The notes under the pieces were generated by a model. That model was not told where the DNA came from. It was given only the letters and a program-made list of their open reading frames with translations, and ran no database searches. A program made the translations under genes and the position numbers. This document shows positions 7,657 to 14,919 of a DNA stretch of 61,274 nt, piece by piece (the first letter of the stretch is position 1; each line of letters starts with the position of its first letter). The stretch spans positions 871,181 through 932,454 of the forward strand of contig NZ_JAPDMS010000001.1 of assembly GCF_026319365.1 (NCBI RefSeq), in the 5' to 3' direction. Origin of the DNA: Methylophaga sp. OBS1 (GTDB lineage Bacteria > Pseudomonadota > Gammaproteobacteria > Nitrosococcales > Methylophagaceae).

Positions 7657-10600
7657 TTGAACATAAACCAGGCCAAATCAATACATCCAGAGCCCGATGC
7701 ACCACAACGTATTGTAAAAATCCGGCGTGATTACAATACCTGGGTGGCCAATGAAACGCTTGAAGATTATGCGCTGCGTTTCACGCCCCATTCGTTTCGT
7801 AAGTGGTCTATATTCCGTGTTTCAAATACGGCTCTGGGGGCGATATCCTTCCTCGTTCTCGAAGCAATCGGTGGCACTATCGCCATCAATTACGGTTTCA
7901 ATAATGCCTTCTGGGCAATATTGACCGTCACTTTGATCATCTTCCTGACCAGCCTGCCCATCAGTCACTACGCGGCGAAGTATGGATTAGATATGGATTT
8001 GCTGACGCGTGGTGCGGGTTTCGGTTATATCGGTTCGACAATATCTTCCTTCATATACGCGACCTTTACCTTCATTTTATTTGCTTTAGAGGCCGTCATT
8101 ATGGCGTACGCCATCAGCCTCTATTTTCCATTGCCAATTTATGTCTGTTATTTGATATCCGCCCTGGCAATTATCCCGATGGTCACACACGGCGTGACGT
8201 TTATCAGCCGAATTCAGATGGTCACTCAGCCGGTGTGGTTGGCAATGACCTTTATCCCCATTGGATTCATCCTGTTTAAGCACCCTGATGCACTGAGCGG
8301 CCTGGTTAATTTTGCCGGTGAGTCCGGTTACGACAGAGATTTCAACATTTATATGTTCGGCTCTGCGGTGGCGATTGGCATGGCCCTAATTCCCCAGGTG
8401 GGCGAGCAGGTCGACTTCCTGCGTTTCATGCCTGAAAAAACCAAATCAAACCGATTGAAATGGTATGCCGGCGTGGTTGCTGCCGGTCCCGGCTGGATCA
8501 GTATGGGCATGGTCAAGATGTTTATCGGTACTTTTCTGGCCTATCTCGCTGTCACAGCCGGCTTGTCTTTCGAACAAGCAGTGAATCCCACCTACATGTA
8601 TATGGTGGCCTTCGGTGAGCTGATTGATAACGCCGATGTCGTGCTGGCAGTCACGGTGTTTTTTGTCGTGCTGTCACAAATAAAAATCAACATTACCAAC
8701 GCCTATGCCGGCTCGCTGGCCTGGTCAAACTTTTTTGCCCGGCTGACACATCGTCACCCTGGCCGTGTGGTCTGGCTGATATTCAACGTGCTGATTGCCA
8801 CGATGCTGATGTTGCTGGACGTGTTTCAGGCGCTGGAACAAATCTTAGGCTTGTATTCGAATATTGCGATTTCCTGGATCACTGCTGTCGTCGCCGATCT
8901 GGTCATCAATAAGCCTTTGGGTCTCAGCCCCAAAGGGGTGGAATTCCGCAGAGCCTATCTGTTCGATATCAACCCGGTCGGGGTCGGGGCCATGATCATT
9001 GCCTCGATACTGTCCGTGACCGCATTCCTTGGCGCATTCGGGCTGGAGGCCCAGGCTTTTTCATCCTTCATCGCGATTATCGTGGCGCTGATTGTCTCGC
9101 CGGTTCTGGCGTATTTAACCAAAGGACGTTTTTATCTGGCCCGTCAGCCTTACCAGTTTCATCAAACAACCGGTAAAGAAACCTGCAGTATTTGTGGCCG
9201 TGACTATGAGACTGATGATGTGGCGCATTGTCCAGCCTACCAAGGGCCCATTTGTTCTCTGTGCTGTAGTCTGGATGCACGCTGTAATGATGCCTGTAAG
9301 CCCCACGCCACGCTGAGTTCGCAATGGCAGACACTGGTGAATAAACTGCTTCCCAATAAATGGTCGAGCAGTGTACACAGTGGGTTGGGACATTATCTGC
9401 TGTTGTTGTCAGCCACGGTTATTTTGCTGGCAGCGATATTCGGGCTTTTATACACCCATATTTCGCTGACAGTGACAGAATATGCCGCGCAAATCATGCC
9501 CCAGATCATGATTGGCTTCACCAAGGCATTTTTTGCCTTGGTGCTGGTGAGTGCCGTGATCGTGTGGTGGATCGTGCTGGCCTCACAATCAAGAAATGCG
9601 GCCTACCAGGAGTCCAATCACCAGAATGCATTGCTGCAGCGAGAGATCCTGTTGCACAAAGAAACCGACGCCGAACTGCAACATGCCAGAAAAGTCGCCG
9701 AGGACGCGAACCAGGCCAAGAGTCGTTACATCACCGGGATTAGTCATGAGCTCCGTTCACCCTTAAACAGTATTCTTGGCTATGCTCAGTTACTCAACAA
9801 CAGTGACCAGGAGAATGACAAAAACCGTCATGCCACCAAGGTCATTTTGCGAAGTGGGGAACATTTACTGTCGTTGATAGAGGGCACGCTCGACATCGCC
9901 CGGATAGAAAACGGCAAGCTTGAATTTGATCTGAAATCACTGCGGTTGCCGGATTACATTCAGCAAATCGTCAGCATGTTTGAAATCCAGGCCCGAAATA
10001 AAGGCCTGCAATTCAACTACACCGGGTATGAAGACTTGCCTGCCGTGGTTAAGGCAGACCATAAAAGGTTGACTCAAATTCTGACCAATATCATCGGCAA
10101 CGCCGTGAAATACACGCATCAAGGCGAGGTATCACTGTATTTTAACTATGCCCGGGAGTTTCTGAATATCAAGGTGAAAGATACAGGCCCCGGGATATCC
10201 GCTTCAGAACAGGCACGAATTTTTGAACCCTTTGCCCGAGGCAACACCGCGACGGGAATTGGTGGCACGGGCCTGGGGTTGACCATTGCCAAGCTGCTGA
10301 CCGAGTTAATGGGTGGGGTTATTGAACTCAAGAGTGAGCTGGGCGAGGGGAGTGAATTTGATATCAGGCTGTTTCTGCCGACGATTCGCAGTATTCAGCC
10401 GGAACATACTATCCCCAATAGAATGCCCGTCGCTTATGAAGGGGAACGCAAAAAAATCATGGTCGTTGATAACGACCCCGTCGATAGAGAACTGCTCAGT
10501 AACCTGTTGGTGCCATTAGGCTTTAATGTGATTGAGGCCGCCTCTGGGATGGAGTGTATAACGCTGTACCAGACATTAAAGCCGGATGTCATTTTCCTGG

Positions 10601-11058
10601 ATCTGGCGATGCCGGAGATGGATGGCTGGGAAACCGCGCACATTATCAGAAATGTTCATTTCGCCACGGTCAAAATCTGCATTGTGTCGGCCAATGCCTT
10701 TGACAGGGGGCTTGAAAACTCATCGGGGATTACCGCCGACGACTTCATGCCCAAGCCGATTAACCTGTTTGAGTTAATCAATTGGCTGGAACGCGCGCTC
10801 GCTATTCAATGGATTCATAAAAGCGACGATAATAAAAAGCTGGCAAAGACAGTTATCCCGCCACCTCAGGAGACAATCAACAAGCTCATGAAGTTACTGG
10901 AAATGGGTAACATTACAGCCATCAATCAGTGTCTGGAAGCGGTGATACGGACATCACCCCATTGCCGGGACTTTGTTGAGACAATGAGCCCGATGCTGGC
11001 GTCATTTGATTTGGATGGCATCAAACAGTTTCTGGAGAAGTACTCAAATGAAAGATGA
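7657..11058 (+). CDS. NCS1-permease-fused hybrid sensor histidine kinase
   Basis: An 1133-residue fusion. Residues about 40-495 form an NCS1-type permease (cytosine/purine/allantoin/thiamine family) with about twelve hydrophobic segments. Residues 510-547 hold eight cysteines (CSIC..., HCP, ICSLCC, CNDAC), and two more membrane segments follow (about 575-650). After a coiled-coil linker comes HisKA with the phospho-accepting His697 (GISHELRSPLNS), then HATPase_c with the N box (IIGNAVKYTH), VKDTGPGI and GIGGTGLGLTI, then a receiver domain with Asp982 (FLDLAMPEMDGW) and a C-terminal tail that may be an Hpt-like helical bundle. The start is TTG with AGGA nine bases upstream; no better start is visible. 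The permease part probably serves as the sensor, perhaps for a purine-type or ureide ligand; the ligand cannot be told from sequence. Confidence 0.9.
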   Translation: MNINQAKSIHPEPDAPQRIVKIRRDYNTWVANETLEDYALRFTPHSFRKWSIFRVSNTALGAISFLVLEAIGGTIAINYGFNNAFWAILTVTLIIFLTSLPISHYAAKYGLDMDLLTRGAGFGYIGSTISSFIYATFTFILFALEAVIMAYAISLYFPLPIYVCYLISALAIIPMVTHGVTFISRIQMVTQPVWLAMTFIPIGFILFKHPDALSGLVNFAGESGYDRDFNIYMFGSAVAIGMALIPQVGEQVDFLRFMPEKTKSNRLKWYAGVVAAGPGWISMGMVKMFIGTFLAYLAVTAGLSFEQAVNPTYMYMVAFGELIDNADVVLAVTVFFVVLSQIKINITNAYAGSLAWSNFFARLTHRHPGRVVWLIFNVLIATMLMLLDVFQALEQILGLYSNIAISWITAVVADLVINKPLGLSPKGVEFRRAYLFDINPVGVGAMIIASILSVTAFLGAFGLEAQAFSSFIAIIVALIVSPVLAYLTKGRFYLARQPYQFHQTTGKETCSICGRDYETDDVAHCPAYQGPICSLCCSLDARCNDACKPHATLSSQWQTLVNKLLPNKWSSSVHSGLGHYLLLLSATVILLAAIFGLLYTHISLTVTEYAAQIMPQIMIGFTKAFFALVLVSAVIVWWIVLASQSRNAAYQESNHQNALLQREILLHKETDAELQHARKVAEDANQAKSRYITGISHELRSPLNSILGYAQLLNNSDQENDKNRHATKVILRSGEHLLSLIEGTLDIARIENGKLEFDLKSLRLPDYIQQIVSMFEIQARNKGLQFNYTGYEDLPAVVKADHKRLTQILTNIIGNAVKYTHQGEVSLYFNYAREFLNIKVKDTGPGISASEQARIFEPFARGNTATGIGGTGLGLTIAKLLTELMGGVIELKSELGEGSEFDIRLFLPTIRSIQPEHTIPNRMPVAYEGERKKIMVVDNDPVDRELLSNLLVPLGFNVIEAASGMECITLYQTLKPDVIFLDLAMPEMDGWETAHIIRNVHFATVKICIVSANAFDRGLENSSGITADDFMPKPINLFELINWLERALAIQWIHKSDDNKKLAKTVIPPPQETINKLMKLLEMGNITAINQCLEAVIRTSPHCRDFVETMSPMLASFDLDGIKQFLEKYSNER

Positions 11059-11971
11059 ACAAAACGCCAGCGGCTTGGTACTGGTCGTAGACGACTTTCC
11101 AGATACCCTGGCTTTATTGCATGACGCCCTGATTGAATCCGGCTTTTCTGTTCTTGTTGCGAACAATGGCCCGTCCGCTTTGAAAATCTGCAACGAGGCA
11201 AAGCCGGATGTTGTGCTTCTGGATGCTGTCATGCCTGACATGGATGGCTTTGAAGTCTGTAAAGCGCTTAAAGCGGAACCGGAAACCCGGGGCATTCCCG
11301 TTATTTTCATGACCGGCCTCACTGAGCCTGAGCATGTTGTGGCCGGGTTTAATGCGGGCGGAATCGACTACGTGACCAAACCGCTGATTCCGGTTGAAGT
11401 GATTGCACGGTTGAACACCCACATGAAAACGTCTCGCCTCATGAGTCACACACAGGGGGCGTTTGATGCATTTGGTCAGGCAGCCTTGGCATTGTTGCCC
11501 GGCACGGACCGTATTATCTGGCAAACCGCGTTAGCCAAAAAACTGATGCAGGATTACTTTCCTGAGGGGCATTCGTATGATGGCTCTAAATTCTCCGAGT
11601 GGATAGCAGAGCTGGAACAGAAACAGCCCAAACAACGCAGTTCACTGGTCATTGAAAAAAATGCCAGTAAGCTGGTATTAACTGCTGCTGATATCCAGAG
11701 TGATGAGCAGTGGCTCATCCTGCTTCAGGAAGAGTCAGAAAAAGCACAAATAGAGAAGTTGAGAGCCACGTTTAATCTAACCAAACGTGAATCAGAAGTG
11801 TTGCACTGGGTCATCATGGGCAAAACAGATAAAACAATTGCCCAGATCCTGGGGAGTAGCCCGAGAACAGTCAATAAGCACCTGGAGCATGTATATATCA
11901 AGCTTGGCGTTGAAACCCGCACAGCGGCAGCATCCATAGCCATTAACAAGCTTCAGAGCGTGCCAGCATAG
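11048..11971 (+). CDS. Response regulator, REC plus LuxR-type HTH
   Basis: A 307-residue response regulator. The receiver domain spans residues about 8-125 with acidic residues in VVDDFPDT, phospho-acceptor Asp59 (LLDAVMPDMDG) and the conserved Lys in YVTKPL. A middle region of about 100 residues has no recognised domain. The C-terminal LuxR/GerE helix-turn-helix is at about 235-300 (LTKRESEVLHWVIMGKTDKTIAQIL...TVNKHLEHVYIKLGV). ATG 11048 overlaps the kinase stop by eleven bases, a strong sign that they are a cognate pair. An upstream in-frame start at 11006 would add non-conserved residues. Its targets are unknown; the adjacent urea genes and the palindrome at 7546 are candidates. Confidence 0.92.
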   Translation: MKDEQNASGLVLVVDDFPDTLALLHDALIESGFSVLVANNGPSALKICNEAKPDVVLLDAVMPDMDGFEVCKALKAEPETRGIPVIFMTGLTEPEHVVAGFNAGGIDYVTKPLIPVEVIARLNTHMKTSRLMSHTQGAFDAFGQAALALLPGTDRIIWQTALAKKLMQDYFPEGHSYDGSKFSEWIAELEQKQPKQRSSLVIEKNASKLVLTAADIQSDEQWLILLQEESEKAQIEKLRATFNLTKRESEVLHWVIMGKTDKTIAQILGSSPRTVNKHLEHVYIKLGVETRTAAASIAINKLQSVPA

Positions 11972-12000
11972 AGCTGTCTCAAGCACACAGACACAAAAAA

Positions 12001-12026
12001 GCCGACGCAAAGTCGGCTTTTTATTT
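12001..12026. terminator. Bidirectional rho-independent terminator
   Basis: The stem GCCGAC / GTCGGC with a five-base loop is flanked by A6 on the left and T5 plus TTT on the right. It can therefore stop both the response regulator (+, ends 11971) and the convergent DUF3144 gene (-, ends 12047). Confidence 0.85.
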
Positions 12027-12046
12027 AGCAGAGTGCTGACTTCAAC

Positions 12047-12337
12047 TTACTTTGGGTTGTAGTCATCAAAACGCTCGATATATTCCTCGATGTTTTGCTC
12101 CATCATCTCTCTGTAACGCTGAGAGAAGTAATCCACCATTTTCTGCTTTTCTTGTTTCAGCTTTTCCACATCGTCAAACTGACGAACGGTGCTGAACACG
12201 TTGAAGCGAGCAGCAGAAAACAGCAGGGCTGCATTCACATTGTCGACTTCAGTTTCTGCATGCTGCTGGTTGGCAACCGCAATAAATTCGTCACAACGTT
12301 CCTGGAAGGTTTTTTCTTTTGGGGCGTTTTCGCTCAT
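12047..12337 (-). CDS. DUF3144 family protein
   Basis: A 96-codon frame for a small cytoplasmic protein of unknown function that I assign to DUF3144 from its pattern: ERCDEFIAVANQ, an AALLFSAARFNVF core, then a helix ending YFSQRYREMMEQNIEEYI. I chose the ATG at 12337 (MSENAPKEKTF), which follows GAGAGA at a good spacing; an open frame extends 14 more codons upstream into the cupin gene. It lies 35 bases after the cupin stop on the same strand, so the two are probably co-transcribed. No function can be deduced. Confidence 0.75.
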   Translation of the reverse strand: MSENAPKEKTFQERCDEFIAVANQQHAETEVDNVNAALLFSAARFNVFSTVRQFDDVEKLKQEKQKMVDYFSQRYREMMEQNIEEYIERFDDYNPK

Positions 12338-12371
12338 TTTCTCTCTCGTTAATAATCGTTTTAAGTTTTGC

Positions 12372-12722
12372 TCAGCCAAACAGTGACTTGATTCGATTGA
12401 CCATAATTTTAACCCGGCTCAACAAGCATTTAACCACATTGCCATTGGCATGTTTGAAATGCTTCTTGAAGGGCTTTTTGACTTCCCAGGTGCCCTTGAA
12501 GCCATTCGGGAAAATCACCAAATCACCGGCTTTGAATGTCACTGCCGGACTGCCATCTTCCGGTGTCATCACACACTCGCCTTCAAGGATATAGGCATAT
12601 TCCGTGGTGATAAATTTCCACGGGAATACAGAGACTTCTTTCTGCCAGGTCGGCCAGTGTTTAATGCCCAGTTTTTTGAGTTGTTCTTCGCTTGGATTAG
12701 GTTCTACGGTGATTTGTTTCAA
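12372..12722 (-). CDS. Cupin-fold protein (EutQ/DUF861-like)
   Basis: A 116-residue single-domain cupin. The barrel can be followed through TEYAYILEGECVMTPEDGS, VTFKAGDLVIFPNGFKGTWEVKKPFKKHF. This matches the cupin_3 (DUF861) pattern in which the C-terminal motif ends in G-x-W-x-V. The histidine and glutamate ligands of metal cupins are only partly kept, so an enzymatic role is uncertain. The last 15 or so residues (CLLSRVKIMVNRIKSLFG) are a basic amphipathic helix outside the barrel. It is probably in an operon with the DUF3144 gene. Confidence 0.7.
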   Translation of the reverse strand: MKQITVEPNPSEEQLKKLGIKHWPTWQKEVSVFPWKFITTEYAYILEGECVMTPEDGSPAVTFKAGDLVIFPNGFKGTWEVKKPFKKHFKHANGNVVKCLLSRVKIMVNRIKSLFG

Positions 12723-12836
12723 TTTATTTTCCTGATTAATCTCATATCGCCGGTCGATATGATTTCAGGGGAAGGTAGGTTACAAGATCAGCGTGTATTT
12801 TCATAGGCAACGATGCTATGGGACGTGTTTAAGAAG

Positions 12837-12865
12837 GTAGGTTGGGCTGAAGCATAAAGCCCAAC
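12837..12865. repeat. REP element 1
   Basis: A GTAG tetranucleotide followed by a hairpin with eight-base arms GTTGGGCT (12841-12848) and AGCCCAAC (12858-12865). It is one of several copies around the RAYT gene at 12925-13455 and has the GTAG-plus-hairpin form that RAYT proteins recognise. Confidence 0.85.
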
Positions 12866-12892
12866 AAACCCAGCAAAAAATAGAGAAATCAC

Positions 12893-12921
12893 GTAGGTTG
12901 GGCTGACAAAGGAAGCCCAAC
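12893..12921. repeat. REP element 2
   Basis: A second GTAG-headed hairpin with the same arms (12897-12904 and 12914-12921) and a different loop. It lies three bases beyond the stop of the RAYT gene. Confidence 0.85.
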
Positions 12922-12924
12922 AAA

Positions 12925-13455
12925 TCACCGCTCACCAAAAATCCCCTCATCAACAGACTGAAAAAATCCCCAGTCCGGACTCAACAGTCCCTCTCTCATG
13001 TACCGATGAATACTTGAATAAGGCCAGTCAATGGCTTTGTCGACATAGCCATGCTTAACCGGGTTATAGTGAATGTAATCCACATGCCGCTCATAATCGG
13101 TTTCATCTCGAATGAGATGTTCCCAGAACCGGCGTTGCCAGATGCTACGCTCACGTTTTTTGATGTGACTCGACTTGAGTTTCTCAGTCTTGGCTAATGA
13201 TCTTGAGAACGTTGATTTGATTAACATCCAACGTTTGGAGTAATTCGCATCGCCATCAGGCAAGGTCCACACTGCATGAAGATGATCGGGCAGGATCACC
13301 ATGGCATCAATAGAGAAAGGATGTCTTTGTTTGACGTTATGCACACAACGCCGCAGTAAGGAAATATGTTCGGTCAGAAGCGATTGTTGCCGGTCAAGCA
13401 GATTAACCGTAAAAAAATAAGTGGCACCCGCCACATCCACACGTCGATAACGCAT
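12925..13455 (-). CDS. REP-associated tyrosine transposase (RAYT)
   Basis: A 176-residue Y1-type (IS200-like) transposase of the RAYT/TnpA-REP group, which nicks REP hairpins as single-stranded DNA. It begins MRYRRVDVAGATYFFTVNL, has the HUH metal motif in ILPDHLHAVWTLP near residue 57, and carries the catalytic tyrosine region DETDYERHVDYIHYNPVKHGY near 120-140. The WPYSS-H-Y end is also typical. The frame is intact. REP hairpins flank it closely on both sides (12837-12921 and 13531-13613), the classical REPtron arrangement. There are no terminal inverted repeats or target duplication, in keeping with a domesticated single-copy gene. Confidence 0.95.
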   Translation of the reverse strand: MRYRRVDVAGATYFFTVNLLDRQQSLLTEHISLLRRCVHNVKQRHPFSIDAMVILPDHLHAVWTLPDGDANYSKRWMLIKSTFSRSLAKTEKLKSSHIKKRERSIWQRRFWEHLIRDETDYERHVDYIHYNPVKHGYVDKAIDWPYSSIHRYMREGLLSPDWGFFQSVDEGIFGER

Positions 13456-13530
13456 GATTCACATTCCTTGTGAAATTTAAAAAAATGTATTTGACGAATG
13501 TATCAGCCAAACACCAGACCTGCAAAATAC

Positions 13531-13613
13531 GTAGGTTGGGCTGAAGCATGAAGCCCAACGTGGGTGAGGATTCAAACTTTGATTGTTGGGCTTCGTTCCT
13601 CAGTCCAACCTAC
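13531..13613. repeat. REP pair 3 (BIME-like, two inverted REPs)
   Basis: A forward GTAG hairpin at 13531-13559 is followed 25 bases later by an inverted copy at 13585-13613 that ends in CTAC. Two REPs head to head form a bacterial interspersed mosaic element. It lies 75 bases upstream of the RAYT start. Confidence 0.85.
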
Positions 13614-13733
13614 CTTTGATTATCGGTCAGACTAGCCCAAGTCATTGCTAGGCCTCCAGACAAAGGTGTAGATTCACTCCTAGAACAATTACAGTCGCCT
13701 CTGTGCTGATTAAGTTTTACAAAAGGAAGCAAC

Positions 13734-13928
13734 ATGCAGAAGGTTTATAAGAAAGAGGCATTCAAGCTTCTCAAGCTTGGCGTTGTGGGATTTTTACTGG
13801 TCATTATTCTGGTGCTGGCAGGAGAGAAAATGACGGGTACAGAAATGGTGATATTGGCTATCACGCCTTATATCCTTTACCAGCTTTACTGTGTGTTTAA
13901 TAGGACAAGACGAGCTAAGAAGAAGTAA
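13734..13928 (+). CDS. Small membrane protein of unknown function
   Basis: A 64-residue product with a basic N-terminus (MQKVYKKEAFKLLKLG), a hydrophobic segment at about 17-30, a second at about 36-54 and a very basic end (NRTRRAKKK). Both ends are positively charged, so both should face the cytoplasm. The start follows AAAAGGAAGCAAC, a good ribosome site. I recognise no family. It stands alone between two REP pairs; expression is plausible but unproven. Confidence 0.55.
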   Translation: MQKVYKKEAFKLLKLGVVGFLLVIILVLAGEKMTGTEMVILAITPYILYQLYCVFNRTRRAKKK

Positions 13929-13985
13929 TTACCGGCGACTTGATTTCATCGTGCCTGACCCTGTGATTCTATTGCCTGGAACAAT

Positions 13986-14074
13986 GTAGGTTGGGCTGAA
14001 GCATGAAGCCCAACGTGGGAGTAGGATACAAAGCGTGGAATTGTTTCGGTTGTTTTGATTGTTGGGCTTCGTAC
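13986..14074. repeat. REP pair 4 (BIME-like), right REP truncated
   Basis: An intact forward REP (13986-14014) identical to that of pair 3, a diverged spacer, then an inverted copy that begins at 14061 like the one in pair 3 but breaks off after about twelve bases. The break lies three bases before the stop of the AT-rich gene at 14078. Confidence 0.75.
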
Positions 14075-14077
14075 AAA

Positions 14078-14836
14078 TTACCAATCTTTTAACTCATCAA
14101 CTTCTTTTAATTTAGATTGCAGGTATTCTTTACTTGAATCACTCAATATTTCACATAAAGACTCTAACTCAGCTTTTATGTTTTCAGTAATGACTTTCGC
14201 GCAGTGCGTAGGGACGACTTCATCAGAATGAATTTTGAATTCAATTAACCCAGTTGCACTATATCCTGTTAGCGCACCAATACTGTATTCAGTCCCCAGT
14301 TCTAGCTCTTCGAATACTTCAGATGGAATGGGTTTATCAAGCGAGAATGACCTTTCAAAGACATATAGAACCACCATAGCTGCAAAATGCATTCTTGCAA
14401 TTGTGCATCTAAAAGTACTCAGATCAGCCTCCTGCCTCATTTCACCATTCGAATTAGCATCTTCTGATGTATCTTTTGGCAGCCCTTGATAGCTTTTAGA
14501 TAACGAGTCAATTTTGGAATGAATGTTCGTAAATTGCTTTGGAATGTCTTTTGTAAGATGTGCTATTGAACTTGAAGCACTCTGAATATCATGGATTGAA
14601 TTTGAGAGAGTTGTATTCGCTTCAATAACTTTTTCAAGTTGGGTAGATTGCTTATTGCCAGAAATAATTGTGTAAAAAATAGCTAAAATTGCTAAAAGTA
14701 GGGATGATACTGTAAGGGCAAAAGATACTCTCTCGACTAAATGAGGCACTTCGTAGTAAGCAAAAGATATAAGCATTACGATAATGATGAGAAGGTAAGA
14801 TATCCCGTATCTATAGTGAATCTCTCTATTCTTCAT
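14078..14836 (-). CDS. AT-rich orphan membrane protein of unknown function
   Basis: A 252-residue product, visibly AT-richer than its neighbours, using codons such as AAA, AAT and TTA freely. Two hydrophobic segments lie at about 12-32 and 38-57, followed by a long helical, probably coiled-coil region (QLEKVIEANTTLSNSIHDIQSASSSIAHLTKD) and a C-terminal domain with no known signature (about 135-252). The ATG at 14836 follows AAGGATTTCTA and is better than the ATG at 14872, which follows only the nrdB terminator T-run. I recognise no family. Composition and the truncated REP at its end suggest horizontal arrival. The layout (two helices, coiled coil, soluble domain) resembles some membrane-anchored defence or signalling proteins, but nothing specific supports such a role. 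Confidence 0.7.
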   Translation of the reverse strand: MKNREIHYRYGISYLLIIIVMLISFAYYEVPHLVERVSFALTVSSLLLAILAIFYTIISGNKQSTQLEKVIEANTTLSNSIHDIQSASSSIAHLTKDIPKQFTNIHSKIDSLSKSYQGLPKDTSEDANSNGEMRQEADLSTFRCTIARMHFAAMVVLYVFERSFSLDKPIPSEVFEELELGTEYSIGALTGYSATGLIEFKIHSDEVVPTHCAKVITENIKAELESLCEILSDSSKEYLQSKLKEVDELKDW

Positions 14837-14875
14837 TAGAAATCCTTGATTCAATTTGGAAATCTCTTTCATTTA

Positions 14876-14903
14876 TCAAAAAAAGCCGACTCAAGGTCGG
14901 CTT
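14876..14903 (-). terminator. Rho-independent terminator of nrdB
   Basis: The stem AAGCCGAC / GTCGGCTT with a five-base loop is followed on the minus strand by a run of T. It lies 17 bases after the nrdB stop. Its stem is nearly the same as that of the terminator at 12001. Confidence 0.85.
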
Positions 14904-14919
14904 GTTATTCGATATCTTC

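Noticed and set aside
12001..12017. Near-identical GCCGAC/GTCGGC hairpins at 12001 and 14885 considered as a dispersed repeat family
   Set aside because: Each follows a gene end and has a T-run, so both are explained as terminators; the loops and flanks differ.
12837..14074. REP hairpin series considered as a CRISPR array
   Set aside because: Units vary in spacing and orientation, spacers are not of uniform length, and no cas genes are near; they fit REP elements.
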